Of a DNA stretch of 64,000 nt, positions 1 through 8,987 are shown one piece after another. A model generated the notes under the pieces. That model was not told where the DNA came from. It saw only the letters and a list, made by a program, of their open reading frames with translations, and ran no database searches. Source of the DNA: Devosia sp. 2618 (GTDB taxonomy: Bacteria > Pseudomonadota > Alphaproteobacteria > Rhizobiales > Devosiaceae); contig NZ_JBEPOO010000001.1 in assembly GCF_040546815.1 (NCBI RefSeq), positions 2,914,001-2,978,000 of the forward strand, read 5' to 3'. Each line of letters begins with the position of its first letter. Positions within the stretch are counted from its first letter, which is position 1. The position numbers were made by a program, and so were the translations under genes.

Positions 1-149
1 ACCTCTCCATTGTCCTCGCGAGCGCGGCTGGATTTTTGGCCTTCGGTGAAGTGCCCGGCTGGTCGACCCTGATTGGCATCGTCGTCATTGTCGGCGCGCT
101 GGTGGCAACGTCGCGCCTCGATAGGCGTAGGCTCAATCGCGATGTTTGA
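1..149 (+). CDS. EamA/DMT-family transporter, C-terminal fragment
   Basis: The window opens inside a gene whose last 48 codons are readable from base 3 to the TGA at 147-149. The peptide is a hydrophobic helix pair (LSIVLASAAGFLAFGEVPGW, then a Val/Ile-rich helix) ending in a basic tail. The FGE-x-P-x-W loop followed by a G-x-x-x-I/V-x-x-G helix is typical of the last two transmembrane segments of EamA drug/metabolite exporters. Substrate cannot be judged. A strong hairpin terminator follows directly, so the gene ends its transcription unit. Confidence 0.7.
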   Translation, partial: LSIVLASAAGFLAFGEVPGWSTLIGIVVIVGALVATSRLDRRRLNRDV

Positions 150-154
150 ATAGA

Positions 155-192
155 AAAGGCCTCCGGACCGGGAGGATTGGTCGGAGGCCTTT
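155..192. terminator. Bidirectional intrinsic terminator
   Basis: AAAGGCCTCCG (155-165) pairs with CGGAGGCCTTT (182-192), an 11-bp stem flanked by A-tract and T-tract. It can stop transcription from the transporter on the plus strand and any read-through from the PIG-L gene on the minus strand. Confidence 0.85.
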
Positions 193-217
193 CTGCGCCC
201 GCCGCTTTAGCGGACAG

Positions 218-250
218 CGCTGGCCTGCGCGGGAGAAACGCAGGCCAGTG
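218..250 (-). terminator. Hairpin just after the PIG-L stop codon
   Basis: CTGGCCTGCG (220-229) pairs with CGCAGGCCAG (239-248) just beyond the PIG-L stop. There is no U-tract, so it may act as a transcript-end stabiliser with the 155-192 hairpin as the actual terminator. Confidence 0.5.
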
Positions 251-255
251 TTGGT

Positions 256-2763
256 TTAGTGCTTGGCTGGCTGAGTGAGGTTTGCCAGCAGGCGGAATGC
301 GCCCGGCACCAGCTTGTCGAGCTGATGGTGTAGCACGAGACTGGTGTGGGTGTGACGACCTTCGCCGATCACAGCCGATAGCAGCGAACCGTTCAGCGGC
401 TCTTCGCCCGCATCGCTCATGGCAAGGAGCGGCTTATAGGCCTCGTCCCAGCTCGATGCGAAGTATAGACCACGCTCCTTGTCCCAGTTTGCCCAATCGT
501 CTTCGCCAATGACGTTGGGATAGTTGAGCAGTGGGTGATCAGCCTCAAGCACGGTAACGGCTGCCTTGGCATCGGTGACGCGGAAGCGGATCGATGGCGT
601 ACCGATTTCGATCTTGGCCAGCGGCACCGTCTCTGGGTTCCAGCCGTCCGACGGACGGTGGTAAAGCGTGACAAGGTGGCCACCATTTCGCACCCATTCG
701 TGGATGCCGGGCAGCGCCGCGACCAGATCCTTGCGGCGACCGAACGAGAAGATGCCGACGATAAGCGTCGTCAGGTCACGATAGGCACCGGCTTCGATAT
801 CGGATGGGGTCAGTTCGACGAGCTTGACGCCCAGACGACGCAGCCAGATGGCGACGTTGTCATTGCCACCGCCGACATAACCAACCTTGGCATCTGGCGG
901 CAGCACCGCATCAACCGACTGCACCGGAATGGACACGAGGGTGGGGACCACCGACTTGCCGATATGCGGATATGAGAAAGTGTTGATGGCGTAGGCAGGC
1001 TGATCCAGCAGAGTTGGCTCAATGGCAATGCGCGCCACGCCCAGATCTGCCGGTGGGGACAGCTCGAACGTGCCGGCTTCGCGACCGGTTTCGCCGGTTG
1101 CCGCAATGGCCCAGCCTTCTGGCAGGTCGAACTTGAGATCGTCTGTCGTCGCATTGGCCACAACAGCGGTCAGCTCAACCGGGGCGATGTCCTGCTCGGT
1201 ATTGAACACGACAGCGTCGGGCTTGAGTTCGAGCGAGGCTGCAGGCAGCACACGCAGGGCATCTTCCAGATCGATATCGAGTACGGCGGTGTGGCCACCG
1301 ATATCGGCGGTGATGCGGACGAAAGCATCACCATTGCCGCCGAGCGGGTCGAACTGTTCGGCCAGCGGATTGGTCAGCGCCGCGTCGGCCGCGACGGTAA
1401 CCTTTTCGCCATCGGCAGTGGTTTCCGTTGTCAGACCATCGCGGGCGATGACGGCAACGGACTGGATCGCAACCGTGTCCGGCGCATCGACGACCGTCTT
1501 GACGATGATGTCCTGACCGGGACGGAGATCGCCGCCATCGGTGTAGGCGCGGATGTTCATCCCGGCGGCTGTTGCCAGCACCAGATCGACTTCCTTGGCC
1601 TTGCGGTCGAGGCGATGGGCGACGCTGTCTTCGAGTTCAGCGGGCAGCTGGGCGCGGGCTTCGGCGATGGCCTTGCCGATTTCGGCAACCTTGGAGAGCA
1701 CGGCAACCGGATCGCCATAATCAGCGATAGCGTCTTCGATCAGGCCCTGTGCATTGCGCAGTGCGTCGGCGGCCGAGGCTGGCATGCCGTCGAGTTCGGC
1801 GATGTGGCCAACGGTGGCGATCAGGCCTTCGCGGATGTCCTGTTCTTCGCCGCCCGGATTGCCCTGGGCCGTCCAGGCGAGATTGAGCGCCCATTCGGTC
1901 TGCGGATCGGGCTGCCAACGACCCATGCCCTGCGTCAGATGGCAGGAACGGGACCATTCGCCCATCTGTGGGAAAGTCGCGCCCGAGATTGGGTCGCGCT
2001 CTGGAGCGCGGACGGTCAGCGTGGTTGGAGGGGGCGGGGTTTCGTCGTCATAAACGCCGCCACCGCCGCCATAGGCCGGCAGGTAGATTTTCGGCACGGC
2101 CCATGGCTTGAGGCCAGATGCGATCTGATCGGGGAATTCCGCGGCATTGCCCGACAGTTCAGCAGTAACGAAGGTCGCAACGTTTGCCGCGCGGTGATGA
2201 CCGTGCTGGCCGCCAACATCGAGGAAGCAGTTCATGATGACGTCGGGACGATAATAACGGAACGCCCAGGTCATGCGCTCGATGACGCGGTCACGACCCC
2301 AGCGGTCGATGGTGGCGTTGGGGTCCTTGGAGAAGCCGAAATCATGCACGCTGTCATTGTGGCCCTGGCCACCAAAGGCCAGCGAGGCGTCGAGCGAACG
2401 GGAGGCTTCAGTCATTTCTCGGGTGCGCAACACACCCAGCACAGAACCGCGTTCTGGGCCAATGGCGTTCTGACCGCCTTCGCCGCGCGTGATGCAATAA
2501 AGAACTGGGCGGATACCATAGACATGGCGCAGTGCGGCAAGCATGCCGCTTGGCTCATCGTCTGGATGTGCGCCGGTGGTCATGAGCGTAACCGTGGAGG
2601 TCAGGCGTTCCAGCTGACGGTAGAGTTTGACGATTGCCGGCTCGCCCTTTTGGGCAGCAATCAGTTCAAGGTTGGACGCGGGGGCAGCCCAAGCGGGGAT
2701 CTGCGTGGCGGCCAAGGCAGGCGGAACGGTGGCGATAAAAGTTCGCCGGCTCATTCGAGTCAT
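256..2763 (-). CDS. Exported PIG-L (LmbE-like) deacetylase, multidomain
   Basis: 835-residue protein if it starts at the ATG at 2763, which has AGAGGA six bases upstream; an in-frame extension to 2859 has no ribosome site. The N-terminus MTRMSRRTFIATVPP is a Tat-like signal (SRRTF, then a hydrophobic stretch and an Ala-rich cleavage region). The zinc motif AHPDDE lies near residues 65-70 and a second ligand motif QHGHH near residue 190, as in PIG-L/LmbE N-acetylglucosaminide deacetylases. About 450 further residues follow, with beta-rich stretches and a C-terminal part reminiscent of a GATase-like/ThuA fold. PIG-L enzymes remove acetyl groups from GlcNAc-type sugars. The gene faces the GNAT-nagZ-importer operon across a 251-bp promoter region, which suggests a periplasmic amino-sugar role. 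Substrate is inferred. Confidence 0.85.
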   Translation of the reverse strand: MTRMSRRTFIATVPPALAATQIPAWAAPASNLELIAAQKGEPAIVKLYRQLERLTSTVTLMTTGAHPDDEPSGMLAALRHVYGIRPVLYCITRGEGGQNAIGPERGSVLGVLRTREMTEASRSLDASLAFGGQGHNDSVHDFGFSKDPNATIDRWGRDRVIERMTWAFRYYRPDVIMNCFLDVGGQHGHHRAANVATFVTAELSGNAAEFPDQIASGLKPWAVPKIYLPAYGGGGGVYDDETPPPPTTLTVRAPERDPISGATFPQMGEWSRSCHLTQGMGRWQPDPQTEWALNLAWTAQGNPGGEEQDIREGLIATVGHIAELDGMPASAADALRNAQGLIEDAIADYGDPVAVLSKVAEIGKAIAEARAQLPAELEDSVAHRLDRKAKEVDLVLATAAGMNIRAYTDGGDLRPGQDIIVKTVVDAPDTVAIQSVAVIARDGLTTETTADGEKVTVAADAALTNPLAEQFDPLGGNGDAFVRITADIGGHTAVLDIDLEDALRVLPAASLELKPDAVVFNTEQDIAPVELTAVVANATTDDLKFDLPEGWAIAATGETGREAGTFELSPPADLGVARIAIEPTLLDQPAYAINTFSYPHIGKSVVPTLVSIPVQSVDAVLPPDAKVGYVGGGNDNVAIWLRRLGVKLVELTPSDIEAGAYRDLTTLIVGIFSFGRRKDLVAALPGIHEWVRNGGHLVTLYHRPSDGWNPETVPLAKIEIGTPSIRFRVTDAKAAVTVLEADHPLLNYPNVIGEDDWANWDKERGLYFASSWDEAYKPLLAMSDAGEEPLNGSLLSAVIGEGRHTHTSLVLHHQLDKLVPGAFRLLANLTQPAKH

Positions 2764-2946
2764 GAAGTTTCCTCTCTTCTTCATTGGCCAAAGCGGCCAC
2801 TCAACGGGGTCTGTGACAACCCTGTGACGAACTATGAGAGCCCCATTAACGTAACTCAAGTGTGTTAATAATAAGAATTTGTAGGTCTTTGGGATGACCG
2901 CCTCACCTGGGGACTGCCAACATTGGCGCTTGCAAAGTGGTTCTTA

Positions 2947-2984
2947 ATTGGTATTATTTTGGTTAGATTGGTATTTTCGATACC
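2947..2984. promoter_or_regulatory. Candidate operator, direct and inverted repeats
   Basis: The divergent promoter between the PIG-L gene and the GNAT-nagZ operon contains ATTGGTATT at 2947-2955 and again at 2967-2975, with TTTGGT between them at 2958-2963, then the inverted repeat GGTAT-TTTCG-ATACC at 2970-2984. TGGTATT is the reverse complement of AATACCA seen at 14098-14104 and 26230-26236. It is AT-rich against a GC-rich background. I infer a regulator site, possibly for the GntR/UTRA protein encoded at 9905-10696. Confidence 0.5.
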
Positions 2985-3014
2985 GACCGGCGCAGCAATC
3001 ACCAAAAGGGCTCT

Positions 3015-3503
3015 ATGGACCTCCTGGTAAACCTCTATTCGCGGAAGCTTTCTGAGCTTGGCAGCCGCGTTGCAGACGTCGCGGCGACGATCCGTGTGGC
3101 GCTGCCGCCTGAACAGCACATCGTCAAAGACTGGGTTCGGGACAATTTCAGCGAGTACTGGGTGAGCGAAGTCACCGCCGCCATGGCGCATCAGCCGGCG
3201 GGATGCCTTGTCGCCATTGTCGAGGGCAAGCTGGTTGGCTTTGCCTGCTACGACGCAACCGCACGCGGCTTTTTCGGGCCTACCGGCGTTGCCGAAGACC
3301 AGCGCGGCAAGAAAATCGGGCTAGCACTCCTCTATCACGCGCTGATCGCGATGAAGGCACAGGGCTATGCCTATGCCATCATTGGCTCAGCCGGACCGGT
3401 CGACTTTTATGCCAGCGCCGTGGGCGCCGTGGCCATCGAGTCCGACAAGGAAGACATTTATCAGGGCCTGCTGCGCCTGAACCCAATACAGGCAAAGGAC
3501 TGA
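3015..3503 (+). CDS. GNAT family N-acetyltransferase
   Basis: 162 residues with the acetyl-CoA-binding motif QRGKKIGLALL at 96-106 (the R/Q-x-x-G-x-G/A signature), preceded by a beta-strand with GFFGPTGV. ATG at 3015 follows AAAAGGGCTCT, a moderate ribosome site. It is the first gene of the operon; nagZ starts two bases after its stop. GNAT genes beside cell-wall sugar genes may acetylate amino sugars, muropeptides or products made toxic by accumulation. The substrate is not visible from sequence. Fold assignment is firm, function open. Confidence 0.85.
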   Translation: MDLLVNLYSRKLSELGSRVADVAATIRVALPPEQHIVKDWVRDNFSEYWVSEVTAAMAHQPAGCLVAIVEGKLVGFACYDATARGFFGPTGVAEDQRGKKIGLALLYHALIAMKAQGYAYAIIGSAGPVDFYASAVGAVAIESDKEDIYQGLLRLNPIQAKD

Positions 3504-3505
3504 GC

Positions 3506-4528
3506 ATGTCGCAAACCCCATTGGCGCTTTTTGTTGGCATGCCGGGCCTGACGCTATCAGCGGACGAGGTCGCCTTCTTCCGCGAAACCAATCCGCTCGG
3601 TTTGTTTCTGTTCAAGCGAAACCTCGACAATGATGAGCAGGTTCGCCGTCTCTGCGCACAGTTTCGTGAGGCAGTGGGCCGCGACGATGCGCCGGTGTTC
3701 ATTGATCAGGAAGGAGGTCGCGTCCAGCGACTCGACAATGGTCACTGGCCGAGCTTTCGCAGCCTGGGAGCGTTTGGAGCATTGGCGCGCAAGGATCTCG
3801 AACTGGGCAAGCACGCTCTGAAGCTATCGAGCCAGGCAATGGGTTCGCTGATGGCTGAGCTGACCATCGATAGCGGCACCACGCCGGTCGTCGATCTGGC
3901 GCGCAAGGGTACCCATGACGTGATCGGCCAGCGCGCCTTCGGCGATGATCCGGACCTGGTGATCGAGCTTGGCCGCGTCGTCATCGACGCCATGCTGTCG
4001 GTCGGCGAAATGCCGATCATGAAGCATATTCCCGGCTATGGCCGCGTAACGGTTGATCCGCATTTCCACTGCCCGGTGGTGGACGCGAGCGTCGAGGATA
4101 TGCGCGCTACCGACTTCAAGCCGTTCGTTGCCCTCAAGGACAGCCCTTGGGCGATGGTGGCGCATTTGATCTTCACCCAGATCGACGCCGAGCGTCCGGC
4201 TTCCGTTTCGCCAGTGGTCTGCGATCTCATTCGCGACGAAATTGGCTACGATGGTGTGATGATCACCGACTGCCTGACCATGGAAGCTCTGAGCGGCACC
4301 TGGGCGGAGCGCGTCACCGCCTCGCTGGATGCCGGCTACGACATTGCCCTGCACAGTCAGGGTGATCTGGCAGCCAGCCAGGCAGCCGCTCATGCGGCGC
4401 GGCCACTGAGCGCGGTGTCGCTGGCCCGTATCACCCGCGCGCAGAACCAGCGTGGCAACCTACGTGTCGATGTCGCGGCGGTTCACGCCGAAGTCGAACA
4501 AATCTTCAAGGAGAACGGCATCGCCTAA
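3506..4528 (+). CDS. nagZ: Beta-N-acetylhexosaminidase NagZ (GH3)
   Basis: 340 residues, about the length of E. coli NagZ. Visible family marks are IDQEGGRVQRL (66-76), the substrate-loop motif KHIPGYGR with a downstream D-P-H (173-186; family form KH-F/I-PG-x-G...D-S/x-H, where His and Asp act as the acid/base dyad), and the nucleophile region MITDCLTMEAL (Asp255). No signal peptide, so it acts in the cytoplasm. It removes GlcNAc from GlcNAc-anhydroMurNAc(-peptide). The ATG at 3506 is two bases after the GNAT stop; a longer in-frame reading into the GNAT gene is not needed. Placement directly before a peptide importer fits muropeptide uptake and recycling. Confidence 0.92.
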   Translation: MSQTPLALFVGMPGLTLSADEVAFFRETNPLGLFLFKRNLDNDEQVRRLCAQFREAVGRDDAPVFIDQEGGRVQRLDNGHWPSFRSLGAFGALARKDLELGKHALKLSSQAMGSLMAELTIDSGTTPVVDLARKGTHDVIGQRAFGDDPDLVIELGRVVIDAMLSVGEMPIMKHIPGYGRVTVDPHFHCPVVDASVEDMRATDFKPFVALKDSPWAMVAHLIFTQIDAERPASVSPVVCDLIRDEIGYDGVMITDCLTMEALSGTWAERVTASLDAGYDIALHSQGDLAASQAAAHAARPLSAVSLARITRAQNQRGNLRVDVAAVHAEVEQIFKENGIA

Positions 4529-4559
4529 GCGGTACCGGTAGAAAAAAGGGAGACGAGCA

Positions 4560-6218
4560 GTGCTAAGAAACAAGTTGATCCTCGCCGCGTCAGCGGCGGT
4601 ATTGGCGATGGTGGCTCCGGCCGCCGCGCAGTCGGTTCTGACCGCGAGTTCGGAACAGACCACCACTTGGGTCCGCAATTTCAACCCGTTCCAGCAGACC
4701 TCGGCGCGCTACACGACGCTCGATTTCATCTACGAGCCGCTGGTGGTGTTCAACCGTCTGGCCGGCAATGAGCCGAACTTCCGTCTCGCTGAAAGCTACG
4801 AGCTGTCGGACGATCTTAAGTCGATCACCTTTGTGCTGCGCGATGGTCTGAAGTGGTCCGACGGCGAGGCGTTCACCGCCGACGACGTGCTGTTCACCTA
4901 TGACTATATCAAGAAGTTCCCAGCGCTCGATTTCATCTCGATCTCGGCACTGCTGGAGTCGGTTGAAAAGGTTGATGACCGCACGGTCCGCTTCCACCTG
5001 CTTGAGCCGAACTCGCTGATTGCCAACACCATTGTCGGCATGCCGATCGTGCCAGAGCACATCTGGTCGGGCATCACCGAGCCAGTGACTTTCGCCAACG
5101 AAAACCCCGTCGGTTCGGGTCCGCTGACCGAAATCACCCGTTTTACGCCGCAGGTTTACGAGCAGTGCCGCAACCCCAATTACTGGGATAACGCGACGCT
5201 GGCCGTCGACTGCATGCGCCTGCCACAACTTGCCGACAATCCGCAGGTGCTTGCCGCACTCGCCGAAGGCTCGCTTGATTGGGCCACGAGCTTTATCCCT
5301 GACATCGACAATACCTTTGTCGCCAAGGACCCAGAGCACAACAAATACTGGTTCACGCCATCGAGCCTGGTCTCGTTCTCGTTCAACCTCGAAACGGCTG
5401 ACGCGAACAACTCCAAGGCGTTCAACGACGTCCAGTTCCGCCGTGCGGTCAGCATGTTGATCGACCGCGAAACCATCGTCGACATCGCCGGTTATGGCTA
5501 TCCGCTGGTCAACGAAGATCCGTCCATGCTGGGCGAGCTGTATGCGTCCTTCGCCAACCCCGAAGTCGCGACCCAGTTCGGCCAGTATGGCAAGTTCGAC
5601 CTCGACGCCGGCATGGCCCTGCTCGACGAAGCTGGCTATGTCGACGCCAACAATGACGGCTTCCGCGACAATCCGGACGGCACGCCGATCACAATCGACA
5701 TCGAAGTTCCAAACGGCTGGACCGACTGGATCGATGCGGTGCAGATCGCCATGGAAACCATGCAGCAGGCTGGCCTCAACGTGAAGATGAGCACGCCGGA
5801 ATCGGCTGTGTGGACCTCGGACCTGATCGACGCCAAGTACTCGATGACGCTGAACTCACTGGCAGCGGCTGCGAACCCATACTTCCCCTACCGCCGTTCG
5901 TTCAATCCAGACGATTTCGGCAAGAGCCGCTTCTCGGCCCAGCGTTGGACCAATCCCGAAGTGATGGACCTGCTCGACAGCTATACGCAGAGCAAGGATC
6001 CGGCCGAACAGAAGACCATGATGGATCGTATTCAGCTGATCGTGGCTGAAAACCTGCCAGTCATTCCGATCTACAACAGCCCAGCTTTCTACCAGTACAG
6101 CACCAAGCGCTTTACCGGTTGGGCCGATGCGGAAAACCCCTTCGTTTCGCCGACCATCTCCAATGCCAATCCGGCCCGCCTGCTCCAGTTGCTGGCGCTG
6201 CGTCCGGTCGCTCAATAA
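4560..6218 (+). CDS. ABC importer periplasmic binding protein, Dpp/Opp family (SBP_bac_5)
   Basis: 552 residues starting with GTG at 4560, preceded by AAGGGAGACGAG. Residues 1-23 form a Sec signal peptide ending PAAA-Q. The mature part has the cluster-C features: NFNPFQQTSARYTTLDFIYE, SYELSDDLKSITFVLRDGLKWSDG, and SFNLETADANNSKAFNDVQF-type ligand loop with a VSMLIDRETIV helix. These proteins deliver peptides or oligosaccharides to an inner-membrane permease. It is encoded 31 bases after nagZ and before its own two permeases and two ATPases, so murein peptides or disaccharide-peptides are the likely cargo (inference). Confidence 0.9.
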   Translation: MLRNKLILAASAAVLAMVAPAAAQSVLTASSEQTTTWVRNFNPFQQTSARYTTLDFIYEPLVVFNRLAGNEPNFRLAESYELSDDLKSITFVLRDGLKWSDGEAFTADDVLFTYDYIKKFPALDFISISALLESVEKVDDRTVRFHLLEPNSLIANTIVGMPIVPEHIWSGITEPVTFANENPVGSGPLTEITRFTPQVYEQCRNPNYWDNATLAVDCMRLPQLADNPQVLAALAEGSLDWATSFIPDIDNTFVAKDPEHNKYWFTPSSLVSFSFNLETADANNSKAFNDVQFRRAVSMLIDRETIVDIAGYGYPLVNEDPSMLGELYASFANPEVATQFGQYGKFDLDAGMALLDEAGYVDANNDGFRDNPDGTPITIDIEVPNGWTDWIDAVQIAMETMQQAGLNVKMSTPESAVWTSDLIDAKYSMTLNSLAAAANPYFPYRRSFNPDDFGKSRFSAQRWTNPEVMDLLDSYTQSKDPAEQKTMMDRIQLIVAENLPVIPIYNSPAFYQYSTKRFTGWADAENPFVSPTISNANPARLLQLLALRPVAQ

Positions 6219-6226
6219 TATCCTTC

Positions 6227-6252
6227 GGGAGCGCGCCGCAAAGCGCGCTCCC
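6227..6252 (+). promoter_or_regulatory. Intercistronic hairpin after binding-protein gene
   Basis: GGGAGCGCGC (6227-6236) and GCGCGCTCCC (6243-6252) form a perfect 10-bp stem with loop CGCAAA, nine bases after the binding-protein stop and 50 before the permease ATG. There is no U-tract. Such hairpins commonly protect the upstream part of the mRNA so that more binding protein than permease is made. Confidence 0.7.
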
Positions 6253-6302
6253 GATCCATCTTAACGCCCCGCCAGGAACGCAGAGAAAAGGAACACGGCT
6301 CG

Positions 6303-7280
6303 ATGGTTTTTCTGCTCAGGCGACTGGCGTTTTACCTCGCGGCTTTTCTTGCCGCCGCGACGATCAATTTCTTTCTGCCGCGGGTCCTGCCTGGCGACCC
6401 CATCCAGATCATGTTCGCCAGCGCTGGCTCGGAACTGTCGCTGGAAAATCTCAACGCGCTCAAGTTGACCTTCGGCTTTATCGACGCGCCGCTTCACGAG
6501 CAGTATTTCGCCTATCTGCAGAGCGTCTTCACCGGCGATCTGGGCCGTTCGATCAAGTACTTCCCGCTGCCGGTAACCGAGCTGCTGGGCCGCGCGCTGG
6601 TCTGGACACTGGGCCTTGTCGGCATCGCCACCCTGATCAGCTTCACGCTCGGCACCTTTATGGGCGTGATGGCGGCCTGGCGACGCGGCACGGTGTTTGA
6701 CACGATTGTGTCGCTGACCGCGATCTTTTCGAGCTCGGTTCCAGCCGTCGTCGTGTCGCTGATCATGCTGTTTGTGTTCGGCTATACGCTGGGCTGGTTC
6801 CCCAATGGCTATGCAGCCAACCCGCTGCTCGATCCGGCCTTCACCTGGGAATATATCTCGAGCGTCCTCTATCACGGCACGCTGCCCATGCTGACGCTGG
6901 TGATGGTGCTGACCGGCGGGTTCGCCGTGACCATGCGCAACAACATGATCAATCTGCTGGGCGAAGACTATATCGTGATGGGTCGCGCCAAGGGCCTGTC
7001 CGACAGCCGCGTCATGCTATGGTACGCCGCCCGCAACGCGCTGCTGCCCACCGTTTCGAGCCTCGCCATCGCGGTCGGCACCGTGCTCGGCGGCTCGCTG
7101 ATCGCCGAGGTGGTCTACAATTATCCTGGCCTCGGCAACACGCTCTATCAAGCCATTCTGGCGCGTGACTATCCGGTTATCCAGGGCCAGCTCCTGATCA
7201 TGACCGCCGCCATGCTCGTTTCAAACTTTGTCGTCGATCTGAGCTACGTCCTGCTCGATCCGCGCCTGAAGAAGGCCTGA
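6303..7280 (+). CDS. ABC importer permease, DppB/OppB type
   Basis: 325 residues with the standard DppB architecture: one N-terminal helix, a long periplasmic loop, then five helices with the EAA loop (NLLGEDYIVMGRAKGLSDSR-type motif near 215-235, followed by the basic ARNALLP segment). ATG at 6303. It forms the inner-membrane channel with the next gene product. The four-base gap to the next gene implies co-translation. Confidence 0.92.
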   Translation: MVFLLRRLAFYLAAFLAAATINFFLPRVLPGDPIQIMFASAGSELSLENLNALKLTFGFIDAPLHEQYFAYLQSVFTGDLGRSIKYFPLPVTELLGRALVWTLGLVGIATLISFTLGTFMGVMAAWRRGTVFDTIVSLTAIFSSSVPAVVVSLIMLFVFGYTLGWFPNGYAANPLLDPAFTWEYISSVLYHGTLPMLTLVMVLTGGFAVTMRNNMINLLGEDYIVMGRAKGLSDSRVMLWYAARNALLPTVSSLAIAVGTVLGGSLIAEVVYNYPGLGNTLYQAILARDYPVIQGQLLIMTAAMLVSNFVVDLSYVLLDPRLKKA

Positions 7281-7284
7281 TCCC

Positions 7285-8172
7285 ATGAAGCTCCTGTCTC
7301 AGCTTCTGCATAACAAGAAGGCCTTGGTGGGCGTGACCCTTCTGGCCATCATCCTGCTCGTCGCGATCTTTGCGCCGATGCTCACCGAATATAGCCCGAC
7401 CCAACGCGTCGGACGGCCGCACCAGCCGCCATCCGCCGACCATTGGCTGGGCACCACTCGCCTCGGGCACGACGTCTTTACCCGGCTGATCTACGGCGCC
7501 CGCGTTTCGCTGGCTGTGGGTTTTGGCGCCGGCCTCATGATCACGCTCATCGGCACGGTGCTGGGCATCATTGCCGGCTACAAGGGCGGTGTGGTCGACG
7601 AAATCATCAACTTCTTCACCAACATGGTGCTGGTCGTTCCAAACCTGCCACTGTTGCTGGTGCTGGCGGCCTTTATCGGCCAAGCGAGCCCGCTGGTCAT
7701 CGCGGTCATTCTGGGCCTGACCTCATGGGCATGGGGCGTGCGTGTCACCCGCTCAGAGACGCTCTCGATCCGGCAGAAGGATTTCGTCAAATCCGCCGAA
7801 ATGCTGGGGGAGCCGAGTTGGCGCATCATGGCTTTCGAGGTTTTCCCGAACCTGATCTCGATCGTCGGCATCAACTTCATCGGCAGCGTGATCTTCGCTG
7901 TCATCACCGAAGCGACGTTGGAATTCCTTGGTTTGGGCGATCCCAATACCGTGTCCTGGGGCATCATGCTCTACAACGCGCAGAACGCTTCGGCGCTTTC
8001 GGTCGGCGCGTGGTGGGACCTGCTGTCGCCATGTCTGGCGCTGGCACTCTTGGGCCTCAGCCTCGCGCTCATCAACTTCGCCATCGACGAAATCGCCAAT
8101 CCGCGCCTGCGCACCGGGGGCATGTTGGGGCGCTGGACCGGCATGGTTCGCACCGGGGAGGGCAAGCTATGA
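7285..8172 (+). CDS. ABC importer permease, DppC/OppC type
   Basis: 295 residues. The N-terminus shows the OppC-type single helix followed by the HWLGTTRLGHDVFTRLIYGAR motif region (about 50-70), five further helices and the EAA-like loop near FVKSAEMLGEPSWRI. Its TGA overlaps the ATG of the following ATPase (ATGA at 8169-8172). It pairs with the DppB-type protein encoded just upstream. Confidence 0.92.
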   Translation: MKLLSQLLHNKKALVGVTLLAIILLVAIFAPMLTEYSPTQRVGRPHQPPSADHWLGTTRLGHDVFTRLIYGARVSLAVGFGAGLMITLIGTVLGIIAGYKGGVVDEIINFFTNMVLVVPNLPLLLVLAAFIGQASPLVIAVILGLTSWAWGVRVTRSETLSIRQKDFVKSAEMLGEPSWRIMAFEVFPNLISIVGINFIGSVIFAVITEATLEFLGLGDPNTVSWGIMLYNAQNASALSVGAWWDLLSPCLALALLGLSLALINFAIDEIANPRLRTGGMLGRWTGMVRTGEGKL

Positions 8173-8987
8173 GCCAGCCAGTTCTATCCATTCGCGATCT
8201 CTGCATCGACTATATCGGCGCCGAAAAGGACTTTCGCGCCGTCAAGAATGTCAGCTTCGACATTGCGCCGGGCGAGTTCTTCGGGCTTGCCGGGGAGTCC
8301 GGTTGCGGCAAGAGCACCATCGCCTTTGCCGTCAGCCGGCTGCATAAACCACCCGCCCTGATCCGCACCGGCAGCCAGATATTGGTCAATGGGCAGGACG
8401 TAATGGCACTGGATGACAAGGCGCTGCGCAGCTTCCGTTGGCGCGAAGTGGCCATGGTGTTCCAGAGCGCGATGAATTCGCTCAACCCCGTGCTGACCAT
8501 CGAAGCGCAGTTCCACGACGTGCTGAAAACCCATGCCGGGATGAACCGCGCCCAATCGCGCGTGCGGGCGGCTGAATTGCTCAAGCTGGTCGACATTTCC
8601 CCCGACCGGCTCGACAGCTATCCGCACCAGTGTTCGGGCGGCATGCGGCAGCGCATCGTCATTGCCATTTGCCTGGCGCTCAATCCAAAGCTGCTGATCA
8701 TGGATGAGCCGACCACGGCGCTCGACGTGGTGGTGCAGCGTGAAATCCTGCTGCGCATCGACCAGTTGCGCAAGGACCTCGGGTTTGCCGTGCTGTTCAT
8801 CACCCACGATCTGGGCCTGATGGTACAGGTCAGTGATCGCATCGGCATCATGCTCGAAGGCTCGCTGGTCGAGGTCAACGACGCACAGACGATCTACAAC
8901 ACGCCCCAGCATGACTACACGCGCCGCCTGTGGGCTTCGATGCCGCGGCTGCATGGCGAACAGATCCGGCAGGACGCATCCGCATGA
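8169..8987 (+). CDS. ABC importer ATPase, DppD/OppD type (short)
   Basis: 272 residues from the ATG at 8169, which overlaps the previous stop. Walker A is GESGCGKST, the signature is CSGGMRQRIVIAICLAL, Walker [15 protein letters not shown] and the H-loop ITHDLGL. At 272 residues it is shorter than usual DppD (about 320) because it lacks the C-terminal oligopeptide/dipeptide (Oligo_HPY) extension with its Cys cluster. It energises the adjacent permeases together with the next gene product. Confidence 0.92.
   Translation: MSQPVLSIRDLCIDYIGAEKDFRAVKNVSFDIAPGEFFGLAGESGCGKSTIAFAVSRLHKPPALIRTGSQILVNGQDVMALDDKALRSFRWREVAMVFQSAMNSLNPVLTIEAQFHDVLKTHAGMNRAQSRVRAAELLKLVDISPDRLDSYPHQCSGGMRQRIVIAICLALNPKLLIMDEPTTALDVVVQREILLRIDQLRKDLGFAVLFITHDLGLMVQVSDRIGIMLEGSLVEVNDAQTIYNTPQHDYTRRLWASMPRLHGEQIRQDASA

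Noticed and set aside
1291..2868. Long plus-strand open frame opposite the PIG-L gene
   Set aside because: It is an antisense shadow of a well-supported gene, has no motifs and shows the composition expected of a GC-rich reverse frame.
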